A stretch of 64,000 nucleotides of DNA from Idiomarina fontislapidosi (GTDB lineage: Bacteria > Pseudomonadota > Gammaproteobacteria > Enterobacterales > Alteromonadaceae), in assembly GCF_003226255.1 (NCBI RefSeq), contig NZ_QJST01000011.1, forward strand, positions 24,477 to 88,476. Direction: 5' to 3'. Of the stretch, positions 8,983 through 18,817 are shown piece by piece. The notes under the pieces were generated by a model that was not told where the DNA came from, did no database searches, and saw only the letters and a list, made by a program, of their open reading frames with translations. Both the position numbers and the translations under genes were made by a program. How positions within the stretch are numbered: position 1 is the first letter of the stretch; each line of letters opens with the position of its first letter.

Positions 8983-9923
8983 TTTACTAAACCTATTTCG
9001 CGTAACCGTTCCATCAGATAGTCATCAGCGGTAATAGGTTCATCTTTTTGTGGATTTTCTTCAGAAATGCACGATGACAACGGTGTGATCAACACATCGG
9101 GATTAAAGTGCAGGAAGAATGGGATCGAGTAACGCGACTTAGCACTGTAAGGCATCGGTGGATTCACCACGCGATGGGTCGTTGATGGCAACTTGTGGTT
9201 CGTCAAACGTTGCAACATATCCCCTACGTTACAAATAATTGCACCTTCGATAATGGTCACCGGTACCCAGGTACCGTCTTTTGCAAGCACTTCGAGACCA
9301 GGCTCACGTGAACCCACTAATAAGGTTAATACGTTAATATCTTCGTGCGCCCCAGCGCGCACCGATGGTGTACCCTCATCGATGATCGGCGGATAATGCA
9401 GCGGACGTAAGATTGAGTTACCCAAGTTCACTTTGTCGCGGAAGAAATCGCGCGGTTGCTCTAAAAACACCGCTAACGCGTCTAATACTTTGTTACCCAG
9501 TTTATCGAGTTCTTGGTAGACCAAGGTCATATCGCGTTTAAACTCTGGCAGTTCCTCGGGCCACACGTTAGGTAACAACTGTGGATATGGCGGCTCGCCT
9601 TCCAGCTCACGCCCCACGTGCCAGAACTCTTTTAAATCGACGTGTTTTGCATCTTTTGCAATCTCGGTACCAAACGGCGTATAGCCACGCGCGCCCCCTT
9701 GGCCCGGGCGGTGATATTTCATCTTCACATCTTCTGGAAGCGCAAATAGATCGCGACAAGTATCTAATGCTCGTTCAATCAACTGTGTATCAACACCATG
9801 ATTTGTCAGCGCTATAAATCCATATTCTTCGTAGCCGTTACCGACATCCTTGGTAAATGCTTGAAAATCTTCGTCGTAACGACGCATATCCACGTGGGGA
9901 ATCGAGTGATTGGTTGATTGCAT
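8979..9923 (-). CDS. 2-oxoglutarate/Fe(II)-dependent oxygenase, isopenicillin-N-synthase-like
   Basis: A 314-residue cytosolic enzyme with the N-terminal DIOX_N-like half (EYGFIALTNHGV near residue 34) and the 2OG-Fe(II) oxygenase core. The iron ligands are seen as H193-x-D195 in GAHEDINVLT and H250 in STTHRVVNP; R264-x-S266 in KSRYSIPFF is the 2-oxoglutarate anchor. Bacterial members are mostly annotated only as isopenicillin N synthase family; true penicillin synthesis is not implied, and no NRPS or ACV synthetase is nearby. It is the first gene of a set with the nucleotidase and the MFS exporter. rnhB lies 66 bases upstream on the same strand. Substrate unknown. Confidence 0.88.
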   Translation of the reverse strand: MQSTNHSIPHVDMRRYDEDFQAFTKDVGNGYEEYGFIALTNHGVDTQLIERALDTCRDLFALPEDVKMKYHRPGQGGARGYTPFGTEIAKDAKHVDLKEFWHVGRELEGEPPYPQLLPNVWPEELPEFKRDMTLVYQELDKLGNKVLDALAVFLEQPRDFFRDKVNLGNSILRPLHYPPIIDEGTPSVRAGAHEDINVLTLLVGSREPGLEVLAKDGTWVPVTIIEGAIICNVGDMLQRLTNHKLPSTTHRVVNPPMPYSAKSRYSIPFFLHFNPDVLITPLSSCISEENPQKDEPITADDYLMERLREIGLVK

Positions 9924-9989
9924 GGGTACATCCGTAAATTGTCGAAAAACAGCAAAACAAAAGGCCGTATAGTTTAAAAAGAAACCGCT

Positions 9990-10556
9990 TTAATCACAAG
10001 CGTTGAGGGCTTCGCGTACCGGCCTAAAACTGCGTCGATGAATAACGCTAGGACCGTGTAGTTTCAGGAGTTCAAGGTGACGCGCGGTGCCATAGGCTTT
10101 GTGGCGATCAAATTCATACTGTGGATAGGTTTGGTGCCACTCAAGCATTTGCCTATCACGCTCCACTTTGGCGAGAATCGATGCCGCAGCAATGCTTGGC
10201 TCACTCGCATCGCCACCCACCACAGCCCGCGCGGGGACCGCAAGATCAGGCACACGGTTGCCATCGACAAGCACTTCGCTCGGTGCTTCAGGCAGCGCTT
10301 CAACGGCGCGTTTCATTGCCAGCATCGATGCCCACAAGATATTCAGTTGGTCAATTTCATCCACATCGCTTTGCGCAATACTCCAGTACAGTGCCTTCTC
10401 TTTAATTTCAGCACTGAGCCTTTCGCGTTTTTTTGCACTTAATTTCTTAGAATCATTCAGGCCTTCGATAGGCTGATTCGGATCCAAAATTACCGCGGCG
10501 GCAACAACAGGGCCTGCAATGGGACCACGGCCCGCTTCATCTACTCCACAAATCAT
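9990..10556 (-). CDS. rnhB: Ribonuclease HII
   Basis: RNase HII cuts RNA in RNA/DNA hybrids, notably single ribonucleotides misincorporated in DNA. The 188-residue product has the family length. The signature [11 protein letters not shown] carries catalytic D6-E7; further acidic sites are in EVLVDGN and in the C-terminal part. In E. coli rnhB sits between lpxB and dnaE; here dnaE is 20 kb away and rnhB is next to an oxygenase gene, so the ancestral cluster has been broken. Divergent from the AbgT gene, with 98 bases between the two start codons. Confidence 0.96.
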   Translation of the reverse strand: MICGVDEAGRGPIAGPVVAAAVILDPNQPIEGLNDSKKLSAKKRERLSAEIKEKALYWSIAQSDVDEIDQLNILWASMLAMKRAVEALPEAPSEVLVDGNRVPDLAVPARAVVGGDASEPSIAAASILAKVERDRQMLEWHQTYPQYEFDRHKAYGTARHLELLKLHGPSVIHRRSFRPVREALNACD

Positions 10557-10654
10557 CGGTTAAAGTCTCTACCTTTATCGAATAACACTGTGATAACATT
10601 TTGGACAGTGTTTTTAATTTAATTTCACCATTATAACGTTATTAAGAGGATATC

Positions 10655-12226
10655 ATGAGCGATTCTGAAACGCCTACGCCAACGGCAAAACAGTCGCCGA
10701 ATACATTGCTGAACAGGTTCCTAGATGGCATCGAAAAAGTCGGTAATAAGCTACCGGACCCGGCAGTGATGTTCTTTGGCTTACTGATTATTGTCGCCTT
10801 TGTTTCGTGGGGACTTTCGTATGTCGACTTTGCCGAACGCCACCCCGTCACCGGTGATGCCATCTCTATCACCAATTTATTAGCGAGCGATCAACTGACC
10901 TCGTTCCTCACGGGTATGGTCAATACCTTTATGACCTTCGCACCACTCGGTGTGGTATTGGTTGCAATGCTGGGTGTCGGCGTAGCAGAACGTTCGGGCT
11001 TTATTAACGTGGGTATCAAATTGATGCTGCGTGTTACGCCCAAAATGCTATTAACCCCCATGCTTATTTTGGTCGCCATTGTCAGTCATACTGCGGTAGA
11101 CGCAGGCTATGTTTTGGTTATCCCGTTAGGCGGCGTTATCTTTTACGCAGCAGGACGTCATCCGCTCGCGGGTATCGCTGCAGCATTTGCCGGCGTCTCG
11201 GGCGGCTTTAGTGCGAACTTTGTACCCTCGGCGATTGACCCTTTACTACAAGGCTTTACCGAGAGCGCCGCACATATTATCGATCCTTCAGTACAGCTGA
11301 ACCCGCTTAACAACTACGCATTCACAGCCGCCTCTTCATTAGTTGTGGTTGCGATTGGTTGGTTTTTAACCGACAAAGTCATTGAGCCACGTCTCAAGAA
11401 TGTGCCCATTGATGGCGATCAAGAAGATATGCCGCAACTCGATGATGTCACGCCGCAAGATAAAAAAGCGTTTAAGACCGCGGTGATGACCATGGTCGCG
11501 GGTGCCGCCCTGCTGACCTATCTTGCAGTCATAGACCAATCACCACTCGCCGACAGCGAAGGCAATCTTGCCAGTGTGACGGCGCCGATATTTGGCATGA
11601 TTGTGCCGCTGATTTTCCTGTTTTTTGTTATACCTGGCATTGTGCATGGCTTTGTCGCCAAGACCTTTACTAACTCACAGGATGTTATCAAGGCGATGTC
11701 GACCGCGATGGAAGGTATGGCGTACTACATTGTCATGGCATTCTTCTGCGCGCTGTTTATTAAAGCATTCGGCGATTCACAGCTAGGTACGTTGCTGTCC
11801 GTCAAAGGTGCCACCTTCCTCGCTTCATTGGAGTTGTCTGGTGGGGTGACCATGGTGGGTATTGTTTTTCTAGTGGCGTTTATCAACCTGTTTGTTGGCT
11901 CATCATCCGCTAAATGGGCGCTGATTTCGCCGATTTTAGTACCGATGTTGATGCAACTCGGTTACTCGCCTGATTTGACGCAGGCCGCCTATCGAGTCGG
12001 GGATTCAAGCAGTAACATTATTACGCCGTTATTGCCCTACTTCCCACTGATCGTGTTGTACTGTCAGCGCTATGTTAAGAGTACGGGCATTGGTACCTTA
12101 GTATCCATGATGCTACCGTACTCGATTGCGTTACTGGTTATTTGGTCTATTTTCTTGGTCCTTTACTGGACACTTGGCATTCCGCTGGGCTTTGGCTCAA
12201 GCTACGCTTACCCAGCAGCCGGCTAA
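10655..12226 (+). CDS. AbgT-family transporter
   Basis: A 523-residue inner-membrane protein with roughly 11-13 hydrophobic segments. Family marks are the N-terminal [17 protein letters not shown], the [17 protein letters not shown] region near residue 145, [10 protein letters not shown], and the C-terminal [17 protein letters not shown]. coli AbgT imports p-aminobenzoyl-glutamate; Neisseria MtrF and Alcanivorax YdaH instead export sulfonamides or p-aminobenzoate, so direction is uncertain. AAGAGGA (10644-10650) is a good Shine-Dalgarno for the ATG. No abgA/abgB hydrolase genes accompany it, which argues weakly against a dedicated import role. Its stop overlaps that of the convergent chemoreceptor gene by 4 bases. 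Confidence 0.9.
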   Translation: MSDSETPTPTAKQSPNTLLNRFLDGIEKVGNKLPDPAVMFFGLLIIVAFVSWGLSYVDFAERHPVTGDAISITNLLASDQLTSFLTGMVNTFMTFAPLGVVLVAMLGVGVAERSGFINVGIKLMLRVTPKMLLTPMLILVAIVSHTAVDAGYVLVIPLGGVIFYAAGRHPLAGIAAAFAGVSGGFSANFVPSAIDPLLQGFTESAAHIIDPSVQLNPLNNYAFTAASSLVVVAIGWFLTDKVIEPRLKNVPIDGDQEDMPQLDDVTPQDKKAFKTAVMTMVAGAALLTYLAVIDQSPLADSEGNLASVTAPIFGMIVPLIFLFFVIPGIVHGFVAKTFTNSQDVIKAMSTAMEGMAYYIVMAFFCALFIKAFGDSQLGTLLSVKGATFLASLELSGGVTMVGIVFLVAFINLFVGSSSAKWALISPILVPMLMQLGYSPDLTQAAYRVGDSSSNIITPLLPYFPLIVLYCQRYVKSTGIGTLVSMMLPYSIALLVIWSIFLVLYWTLGIPLGFGSSYAYPAAG

Positions 12227-13527
12227 TGACCCACGTTCAAGCGGGCGACAGCGTTCACTACGTTGTTCGCCCCTTGATCAATTTCCTCCATAATGGCACG
12301 AATCTCCTGCATCTGTTCTTCGCCGGTTTGCGCGACCTGCTGGATCGCCGCCATATTTTCAGAAATTCGGGCAGAAACGCCCTCACTCATGGTCATCACT
12401 TGACTGATCTCAGCGGTTGCCTGCGTTGTCCGGTTTGCCAACTGCCGTACTTCGTCCGCCACCACAGCAAAGCCCCGTCCATGTTCACCCGCCCGTGCCG
12501 CTTCGATCGCTGCATTCAGAGCTAACAGGTTGGTCTGATCCGCCAATGCGTTAATGGTTTTGACCGTGTCGCTAATTTTCACCGATTGTGATTTAAGTTC
12601 CATTACGACCGAATCCGCTTGTTCGCTGCGTTTTACAATGTCCGATGCGGTCGAAGTATTGCGCTCGATACCGTGCATGGCATCTTTCACAATATGTGCC
12701 GTTTGTAATGAGGTACTTTGTGCAATCTCGGCGGCCTCAGCCGCTTGTTGCGAAGCAATCATGCGCTCAGTAATGTCGGTGGCAAACTTAATTATCGAGG
12801 TCACCTCGCCATCGTTATCCTTGATGGGGTTATAGGTGGCTTCTAAATAAATCGTCTCACCGTTTTTGCGATGACGCTTAAACTGCCCGGCTTCAATCTG
12901 TCCACGACTTAAAGTTTGCCAAAAGTTCGGGTGCTTCTGATAAAAGCTATCATCACAGAATATACGATGATGTTGACCCTTTAGCTCCTTAAGTTGATAC
13001 CCCATAGCTCGGCAGAAGTTGTCATTAGCCCACAGTACGTAGCCGTTTGTATCAAACTCAATAGCAGCCATTGAGCGGCTAATCGCTTCGGTTATCGAGC
13101 GCTGACGGTTCAACTGTTCAACTTCCGCGGTCACGTCCGAAGCAATTTTAATAATCCGCGATACCTTACCTTTTGAATCACGAACAGGAAAAAAAGTGGC
13201 CTCTAACCAAATAATCTCACCCGAGGGACGCACACGCTTAAACCGACCTTTTTTCGCCACTCCCTTTGCTAGATCATGCCAAAACGTCTTATATTCATTT
13301 GAAGACGCATGCGCATGACTGCAAAATTGGCGATGATGTTTGTCTTTTATCGCCTGTAATTGACACCCCATGGCTTTTTCAAAAACCGTATTGGCAGCCA
13401 ACACGATGCCATCAGGAGTAAAATCGATACGCGCGACATGACTATCTATCGCATCAAATGTTGCTTGCAACTGCGCAGCGGACTGTTGCGCTTCTACTAA
13501 CTGTTGTTTCAATTGCCGATTAAACAT
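12223..13527 (-). CDS. Soluble double-PAS methyl-accepting chemotaxis protein, BdlA-like
   Basis: The protein is 434 residues from the ATG at 13527, chosen over the in-frame ATG at 13554 because GGGAGGA (13531-13537) lies directly before it. There is no membrane segment. Two tandem PAS domains (about 20-135 and 145-255) look like an internal duplication, sharing KxxHHRxFC near 62 and 184 and [15 protein letters not shown] strands. A short MCP signalling domain follows, with the highly conserved hairpin tip [19 protein letters not shown] and [11 protein letters not shown]. The architecture and length match Pseudomonas aeruginosa BdlA (417 residues), which links redox or c-di-GMP cues to biofilm dispersal, and Aer-2-like sensors. 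CheA/CheW coupling is inferred from the intact tip. A 9-bp inverted repeat lies just upstream. Confidence 0.88.
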   Translation of the reverse strand: MFNRQLKQQLVEAQQSAAQLQATFDAIDSHVARIDFTPDGIVLAANTVFEKAMGCQLQAIKDKHHRQFCSHAHASSNEYKTFWHDLAKGVAKKGRFKRVRPSGEIIWLEATFFPVRDSKGKVSRIIKIASDVTAEVEQLNRQRSITEAISRSMAAIEFDTNGYVLWANDNFCRAMGYQLKELKGQHHRIFCDDSFYQKHPNFWQTLSRGQIEAGQFKRHRKNGETIYLEATYNPIKDNDGEVTSIIKFATDITERMIASQQAAEAAEIAQSTSLQTAHIVKDAMHGIERNTSTASDIVKRSEQADSVVMELKSQSVKISDTVKTINALADQTNLLALNAAIEAARAGEHGRGFAVVADEVRQLANRTTQATAEISQVMTMSEGVSARISENMAAIQQVAQTGEEQMQEIRAIMEEIDQGANNVVNAVARLNVGH

Positions 13528-13541
13528 CTTTCCTCCCGGCG

Positions 13542-13563
13542 TTTTAGAGCGCATGCTCTAAAA
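13542..13563. repeat. 9-bp inverted repeat in the leader of the PAS-MCP gene
   Basis: TTTTAGAGC (13542-13550) and its exact reverse complement (13555-13563) flank the four bases GCAT. It lies 4-5 bases upstream of the GGGAGGA ribosome site of the chemoreceptor gene, so it could be an operator or a translation-affecting hairpin. As RNA on the minus strand it has no downstream U-run. Confidence 0.7.
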
Positions 13564-13606
13564 ATAACGTACTTTTATCCTCGCAACTCAATGACGCGTT
13601 TATCGC

Positions 13607-14023
13607 TTAGGCTTTGGAAGGATTAAAGGTGATTTCCCATAAATGACCGTCAGGGTCTTTGAAATAAGCACCGTAACAATGCCATGGTTGCCAATGGGGG
13701 GGCTTGATGGACTCAGCAAAAGCGTGCATTGCTCGGTCAAACAAGGCTTCTACGGCTGCTTCAGACTCGACATTGAGGCTTTGCATCGTTGTGCCCATAC
13801 ACGGTGAATGCACACTGTTTGTTTCTAACTGACGATTAAAGCTCTCACGCGGCCACAAAGCGATTTTAACGCCACCTAACGGTGAAAAGAATGCAACCTG
13901 TGTATCGTCTTCGCGATGCCCTTGTAACCCCTTATTAGGCCAATTAAACACCTGATTGTAAAATTCAAAACTTCGATTGAGGTCATCGACCACTAGCGTT
14001 ATGACGCTCAAATATCCACTCAT
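13607..14023 (-). CDS. VOC-family (glyoxalase/dioxygenase fold) protein
   Basis: The 138-residue protein has the vicinal oxygen chelate pattern: an opening strand VITLVVDDLNRSFEFYNQVF, and the C-terminal GAYFKDPDGHLWEITFNP that closes the second beta-alpha-beta-beta-beta module and supplies the last metal-binding Glu. Such single-domain proteins include lyases, fosfomycin or bleomycin resistance proteins and many of unknown function; nothing visible fixes the substrate. AAGG lies a few bases before the ATG. It stands alone between the chemoreceptor gene (same strand) and a divergent EamA gene. Confidence 0.82.
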   Translation of the reverse strand: MSGYLSVITLVVDDLNRSFEFYNQVFNWPNKGLQGHREDDTQVAFFSPLGGVKIALWPRESFNRQLETNSVHSPCMGTTMQSLNVESEAAVEALFDRAMHAFAESIKPPHWQPWHCYGAYFKDPDGHLWEITFNPSKA

Positions 14024-14117
14024 ACGACCTTTAAAACTCCGCTTAAACTAAACTAGGCACTTATCTCAAAGTGCGCTATTCTCCGCGCCAATTATTTGAT
14101 TTGCGGTGAGGGGGATC

Positions 14118-15011
14118 ATGGACAACGATAAAAAAGCATTTCTTTTTGCGCTTTCCGCTGTGCTGTTATGGTCTACGGTTGCGACAGCGTTCAAGATCAC
14201 GCTTAACTACCTATCCCCCTTGCAAATGGTGACCGCTGCAAGTGCCGTTTCGTGTTTAGTTTTAACCCTAGTTGCCTTTATTCAGGGCAAACAAGCGCAA
14301 CTACTACTTGAGCTTCGGCGGATGCCGCTGTACTACCTACTGATTGGCGTGCTCAACCCCACAGTGTATTACTTGGTGTTGTTCGAAGCCTACTCGTTAC
14401 TCCCCGCTTCAGAGGCTCAACCGCTTAACTATACGTGGGCGATTGCGCTGACATTTATGGCCGCCGTGCTACTCAAACAAAAAATCCGCAAACGCGATTG
14501 GTTTGCCAGCGCTTTGGGTTACTTAGGTGTGCTCGTAATTGCAACGCGAGGAGATATTATAGGACTTTCATTCAGTAATCTAGAGGGTGTTTTATGGGCG
14601 TTATTGTCCACCTTCCTTTGGGCGTTATACTGGATTATTAATACGAAGCGTAATGCCGATTCTGTTGTGCAATTGGTGTTGGCGTTCGGCTTATCACTGC
14701 CATTTTTATGGCTAGCATCGGTTTGGTATGACGACTGGAGTGGCATTCCTTGGCAGGGGTGGCTCGCTGTCAGCTATGTTGGCTTATTCGAAATGGGGAT
14801 TACCTTTTTGTTGTGGATGAGCGCTATGAAAACCGCAACCAATACATCACTTATTAGTAATTTGATATTTTTATCGCCGTTTATTTCGCTGATTTTACTC
14901 AACCAGATCATTGGCGAAACCATACACATGAGCACGATTGCTGGCTTAGTGCTGATTATCACCGGGTTAGTCTTTCAGCGCATTCGCATTAAAAAGAAAC
15001 CTCTTGGTTAA
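14118..15011 (+). CDS. EamA-family (DMT superfamily) transporter
   Basis: A 297-residue inner-membrane protein with ten hydrophobic segments in two five-TM EamA repeats (about 5-140 and 150-290). Recognisable bits are ALSAVLLWSTVATAFKI at the start and SNLIFLSPFISLILL in TM9-10. Relatives such as RhaT, YdcZ or RarD-like proteins move amino acids or other metabolites, mostly as exporters. The ATG at 14118 is preferred over the GTG at 14106 because GAGGGGG (14108-14114) precedes it. Substrate unknown. It ends at a bidirectional terminator shared with the BCKDH operon. Confidence 0.88.
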   Translation: MDNDKKAFLFALSAVLLWSTVATAFKITLNYLSPLQMVTAASAVSCLVLTLVAFIQGKQAQLLLELRRMPLYYLLIGVLNPTVYYLVLFEAYSLLPASEAQPLNYTWAIALTFMAAVLLKQKIRKRDWFASALGYLGVLVIATRGDIIGLSFSNLEGVLWALLSTFLWALYWIINTKRNADSVVQLVLAFGLSLPFLWLASVWYDDWSGIPWQGWLAVSYVGLFEMGITFLLWMSAMKTATNTSLISNLIFLSPFISLILLNQIIGETIHMSTIAGLVLIITGLVFQRIRIKKKPLG

Positions 15012-15020
15012 TGACCATTA

Positions 15021-15048
15021 AAAAAGGCGCTCTGTGGAGCGCCTTTTT
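15021..15048. terminator. Bidirectional terminator between EamA gene and bkd operon
   Basis: A 12-bp stem (15021-15032 with 15037-15048), loop TGTG, flanked by an A-run and a T-run. The stem sequence is the same as at 5924-5953. Confidence 0.92.
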
Positions 15049-15062
15049 GCTGTCTAGCCTTA

Positions 15063-16613
15063 TTAGACCATATTCACCAGCATGCTGGTCGGATCCTCAA
15101 GGAATTCCTGCCAGCGCTTGTTAAAGCGCGCAATCGTGCCACCATCGATAATACGGTGGTCGCCTGACCAGCTCACCGTCATCATCTTACGTGCAACGAC
15201 TTGACCATTCTCATCAAAACGTGGCAACTCTTGTACTTTACCTAACGCGACAATAGCCGCCTCCGGCTTATTGATAATCGGTGTTGCCACCGTGCCACCA
15301 ATAACGCCAATATTTGAAATGCTGATGGTTCCGCCTTTCATATCGGCTTGTGGTACTTTGCCCTCGCGCGCCGCTTGGGTCAGACGTGTCACTTCATTTG
15401 CCACATCGATAATACTCTTGTTTTGTACCTGTTTTACATTAGGTACCAACAAGCCGATTTTGGTATCGACTGCCATGCCAATGTTGTGATCATCAAAATA
15501 GGTGACTTCCGTGCAATCATCGTTCACTTGCGCATTCATAATCGGGAATTCTTTCAACGCCAACGAAAGCGCTTTAATAAAGAATGGCATGACGGTGAGA
15601 CGCACACCTTTTTCTTTATATTGCTCTTTGAGCTTCTCACGCAATGCGATCAAGTTCGTCAGATCGAATTCATCCGAGTACGTAAAGTGCGGAATCGTGC
15701 TGACAGAGTTCATCATCTGCTTCGCCATCGCGGCTTTCACGCCACGAATCGCTTCGGTACGCGTACCACCACTCTGTTGCGCAGGAGCCGCCGTGGTCTG
15801 TGTCTGTGAGCTTGATGCCGACGATGGCTTATCGCCTGCAACAAAGTCTTTAATATCTTGTTTTAACACTCGACCTTTTTTACCCGAACCTGGCACGTCC
15901 GCGATGTTAATGCTATTTTCACGCGCTAAACGACGCACCGCAGGACTCGCAACGGCCTTACCTTGACGCGCTGGTTGCGCAGGTTCTGCCCCGCCATCAG
16001 CCGACTGACTTGGCGTGTTCTTCTGCTGCGCTTGTGCTGAATCTTTTGCCTGCTGGCTTGGCTCAACGCCACCGGCGGGTTGCAGTGCGAATAACGGTTT
16101 GTGCACCTCGGCAATATCACCCTTCTTGTGATAAAGCTTAACCACTTTGCCGTCTTCTTTAGCAGGGATTTCAACCGTCGCTTTGTCAGTCATGACTTCG
16201 ACAACGGGCTGGTCTTCTTTGACCTCATCACCCTCGCTGACAAGCCACTCAACAATCTCGCACTCAACGATACCCTCGCCGATATCCGGCAGAATGAAGT
16301 CAGTGGTTTCAGCAGCATCCGAAGAAGCAGGTGCAGCATCGTCAGATGCCGGTGCAGCATCATCAGAAGCATCACCTTCGGCGTTGATGCGGAATAACGG
16401 CTCGTGAACTTTTGCGATATCACCTTTCTGGTAATACAGCTTCTCAACAACGCCATCATCCTTCGCAGGAATTTCAACCATCGCCTTGTCGGTCATTACT
16501 TCAACAACCGGCTGGTCTTCTTTTACGGTATCGCCTTCGGCTACAAGCCATTCAACAATTTCACACTCGACGATGCCTTCACCAATATCCGGCAGAATAA
16601 AATCTTTACTCAT
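15063..16613 (-). CDS. bkdB: Branched-chain 2-oxoacid dehydrogenase E2 (dihydrolipoyl acyltransferase)
   Basis: E2 forms the core of the BCKDH complex and transfers branched acyl groups from lipoate to CoA. The 516 residues comprise two near-identical lipoyl domains (about 3-78 and 105-179; lipoyl lysines K43 and K144 in MTDKA), separated by an Ala/Asp/Ser-rich linker with a DDAAPAS repeat. A second linker leads to the E1/E3-binding domain (ASPAVRRLARE, about 225-260) and the catalytic domain ending with GDHRIIDGG (H486, D490). Most BCKDH E2 proteins have one lipoyl domain; two is less usual. It is last in the operon, 11 bases after E1 beta. E3 (lpd) is not in the window. Confidence 0.93.
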   Translation of the reverse strand: MSKDFILPDIGEGIVECEIVEWLVAEGDTVKEDQPVVEVMTDKAMVEIPAKDDGVVEKLYYQKGDIAKVHEPLFRINAEGDASDDAAPASDDAAPASSDAAETTDFILPDIGEGIVECEIVEWLVSEGDEVKEDQPVVEVMTDKATVEIPAKEDGKVVKLYHKKGDIAEVHKPLFALQPAGGVEPSQQAKDSAQAQQKNTPSQSADGGAEPAQPARQGKAVASPAVRRLARENSINIADVPGSGKKGRVLKQDIKDFVAGDKPSSASSSQTQTTAAPAQQSGGTRTEAIRGVKAAMAKQMMNSVSTIPHFTYSDEFDLTNLIALREKLKEQYKEKGVRLTVMPFFIKALSLALKEFPIMNAQVNDDCTEVTYFDDHNIGMAVDTKIGLLVPNVKQVQNKSIIDVANEVTRLTQAAREGKVPQADMKGGTISISNIGVIGGTVATPIINKPEAAIVALGKVQELPRFDENGQVVARKMMTVSWSGDHRIIDGGTIARFNKRWQEFLEDPTSMLVNMV

Positions 16614-16624
16614 GACATTGACCC

Positions 16625-17602
16625 TTAGTAATTCATCGTGCGTTTAATGGCTTCGTAGATCTTCAGATGATCGGCCATATATTCTTTCTCATGGCACAAT
16701 GGATAAGGAACATCCAAACCACATACACGCGCAATTGGCGATTCAAGGTACAAGAAGCATTTATCTTGCACTGTCGCTGCGATTTCACTCGCAAAGCCGC
16801 TGGTTATCGGCGCTTCTTGGCTGATAACTAAACGTCCCGTTTTCAACACCGACTCAGTGACGGTTTTTACGTCCCACGGCAAAATCGTGCGCAGATCGAT
16901 TATTTCACATGAAACACCGTCTTTTTCTGCCAACTCTGCAGCTTTCTCGGTCAGTTCCATTTGTGCGCCCCACGCCAATAACGTGATATCAGCGCCTTCT
17001 TTAACCACTTCCGCTTGTCCTAACGGAATCGTGTACTCTTCTTCAGGTACCTCACCTGTCGAAGCACGATACAAACGCTTAGGCTCCATAAACAGAACCG
17101 GGTTTGGATCAAAAATACTGCTCAGCAATAACCCTTTTGCTTCGTATGGGTTACGTGGCATGACGATTTTTAGGCCCGGCGTATGTGCAAAGTAGGCTTC
17201 CGGAGATTGCGAGTGATAGTGACCCCCTGCAATACCACCGCCATACGGCGTGCGAATCGTTAAACCACCGACGTTAAACTCGTTACCTGAGCGATAGCGG
17301 AATTTAGCTGATTCGTTAACGATTTGGTCAAACGCTGGGAAGATATAATCGCCGAACTGTATTTCTGCGACGGCGTAGCTGCCTTGTGATGCCAAGCCAT
17401 TCGCGAAACCAATAATACCCTGCTCAACGAGCGGCGTATTAAAGTTACGGTGTTTACCATATTTCTCGGTTAAGCCTGAGGTCGCGCGGAATACACCACC
17501 GAAACCGCCAGTATCTTCGCCGAAGCTGTATACGTTGTCGTGCTTAGCCATCGCCAGGTCTAAGGCGCTGTTGATGGCTTGTAGTAAATTCATTTTAGCC
17601 AT
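16625..17602 (-). CDS. bkdA2: Branched-chain 2-oxoacid dehydrogenase E1 beta subunit
   Basis: The beta chain of the thiamine-diphosphate decarboxylase that oxidises 2-oxo acids of Val, Leu and Ile. The 325 residues match the family. Visible conserved parts: [20 protein letters not shown], the [15 protein letters not shown] block with the catalytic-site Glu, GAHYHS-like [11 protein letters not shown], and a C-terminal transketolase fold containing [12 protein letters not shown]. The start ATG overlaps the stop of E1 alpha by one base (TAATG), so the two subunits are translationally coupled, as expected for a 1:1 heterotetramer. Confidence 0.93.
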   Translation of the reverse strand: MAKMNLLQAINSALDLAMAKHDNVYSFGEDTGGFGGVFRATSGLTEKYGKHRNFNTPLVEQGIIGFANGLASQGSYAVAEIQFGDYIFPAFDQIVNESAKFRYRSGNEFNVGGLTIRTPYGGGIAGGHYHSQSPEAYFAHTPGLKIVMPRNPYEAKGLLLSSIFDPNPVLFMEPKRLYRASTGEVPEEEYTIPLGQAEVVKEGADITLLAWGAQMELTEKAAELAEKDGVSCEIIDLRTILPWDVKTVTESVLKTGRLVISQEAPITSGFASEIAATVQDKCFLYLESPIARVCGLDVPYPLCHEKEYMADHLKIYEAIKRTMNY

Positions 17603-18789
17603 TAGTCCAGTCTCCCCGACGTTTTCGGATAGGCATCCGGATATTTGCGAATGTGTTCTTTGAGCTCTTCAAGCTGCTCTTTCAACAAGCCATTTGGCGT
17701 GTCGTAAACGTCGTTGATCAGTTCATCAATGTGCGGTGCGGGCACTTTCTCGGCTTCTTTAAGCGCGGCAAGTACGCTGGCTTTGACTTTTTCGTGCTGG
17801 CTGGTGATGTGTTCTTCGGTCAGCCAACCCTCACTGAGCATCCATTTTTGCAGACGCTCGAGCGGATCTTTCACTTTCCATTCGTTTTCTTCATCACGAG
17901 TACGGTAACCTGTTGGGTCATCCGAGGTCGAGTGACCCGACATACGATAGGACATGGCTTCGATAAGCACCGGCTCATTTTCTTCAACAGCCAAGCGACG
18001 CGCTTCTTGTGTCGCTTTTAAGACAGCAAACACATCGTTGCCATCAACGCGTATTGTTTTAATGCCGTAACCAATACCACGAGGTGCGATACCATCGCCG
18101 CCGTATTGTTCGCCTTGTGAAGGTGTAGAGATCGCATAACCGTTATTACGGCAGAAGAAGATAACTGGCACTTTATAGACCGACGCCATATTCAATGCAG
18201 CGTGGAAGTCACCTTCAGATGCAGCACCTTCGCCGAAGTAACAAATGGTGCACTTACCGGTTTTATCCATCTTTTGACCAAACGCGTAGCCCGTTGCTTG
18301 AGGGATTTGCGTGCCCAAAGGTGAGCTGATGGTCATAAAGTTGAGTTCACGACAACCGTAGTGAACCGGCATTTGACGCCCTTTACCCAAATCTTGCTCG
18401 TTCGAGAACAATTGATTCATGAACTGCTCAACGGTAAAGCCACGGTATGCCAATGCGCCTTGTTCACGGTATTGCCCCATGATCATGTCGCCCTGGTCAA
18501 GCGCCGCTGCTGAAGCAACGCTCTCGGCCTCTTCGCCACGCGAAGCAAGGTAGAAGCTAATACGACCTTGGCGTTGTGCGGCAATCATGCGCTCATCCAA
18601 CGTGCGGATAAACAGCATGGTATCATGAATTTTAACGATGAGATCCTTGTCGTACTCTGGCATCTCAACGCCTTTGTGTAAGCTGCCGTCTTCTTTTAGA
18701 AGCTGCAACATGGGAATAGTTACTGAGTCACCGTCAAACCACTGTGACTGTGTCACTATTTCTGTATTGTGTTTTTTATCCTTGGCCAT
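17602..18789 (-). CDS. bkdA1: Branched-chain 2-oxoacid dehydrogenase E1 alpha subunit
   Basis: The ThDP-binding alpha chain, 395 residues. The thiamine motif is intact: [16 protein letters not shown] followed by [10 protein letters not shown] near residues 190-225. [12 protein letters not shown] further on contains the conserved phosphorylation-loop sequence of BCKDH/PDH E1 alpha. GAGAAGG precedes the ATG. This is the first gene of the E1 alpha-E1 beta-E2 operon. The complex makes branched acyl-CoA for energy and for iso-branched fatty acids, which Idiomarina is known to be rich in. A cluster of CTTTAC/GTAAAG half-sites lies 29-61 bases upstream. Confidence 0.93.
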   Translation of the reverse strand: MAKDKKHNTEIVTQSQWFDGDSVTIPMLQLLKEDGSLHKGVEMPEYDKDLIVKIHDTMLFIRTLDERMIAAQRQGRISFYLASRGEEAESVASAAALDQGDMIMGQYREQGALAYRGFTVEQFMNQLFSNEQDLGKGRQMPVHYGCRELNFMTISSPLGTQIPQATGYAFGQKMDKTGKCTICYFGEGAASEGDFHAALNMASVYKVPVIFFCRNNGYAISTPSQGEQYGGDGIAPRGIGYGIKTIRVDGNDVFAVLKATQEARRLAVEENEPVLIEAMSYRMSGHSTSDDPTGYRTRDEENEWKVKDPLERLQKWMLSEGWLTEEHITSQHEKVKASVLAALKEAEKVPAPHIDELINDVYDTPNGLLKEQLEELKEHIRKYPDAYPKTSGRLD

Positions 18790-18817
18790 AACCTTCTCTT
18801 TCGGTTGTAAGCAGGGT

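Noticed and set aside
8979..9923. Possible penicillin or beta-lactam biosynthesis from the isopenicillin-N-synthase likeness
   Set aside because: Only the broad 2OG/Fe(II) oxygenase fold is supported, and no NRPS, acyltransferase or other beta-lactam genes are nearby.
16190..16628. Open frames antisense to bkdB that repeat in two places
   Set aside because: They are the reverse reading of the duplicated lipoyl domains, not genes.
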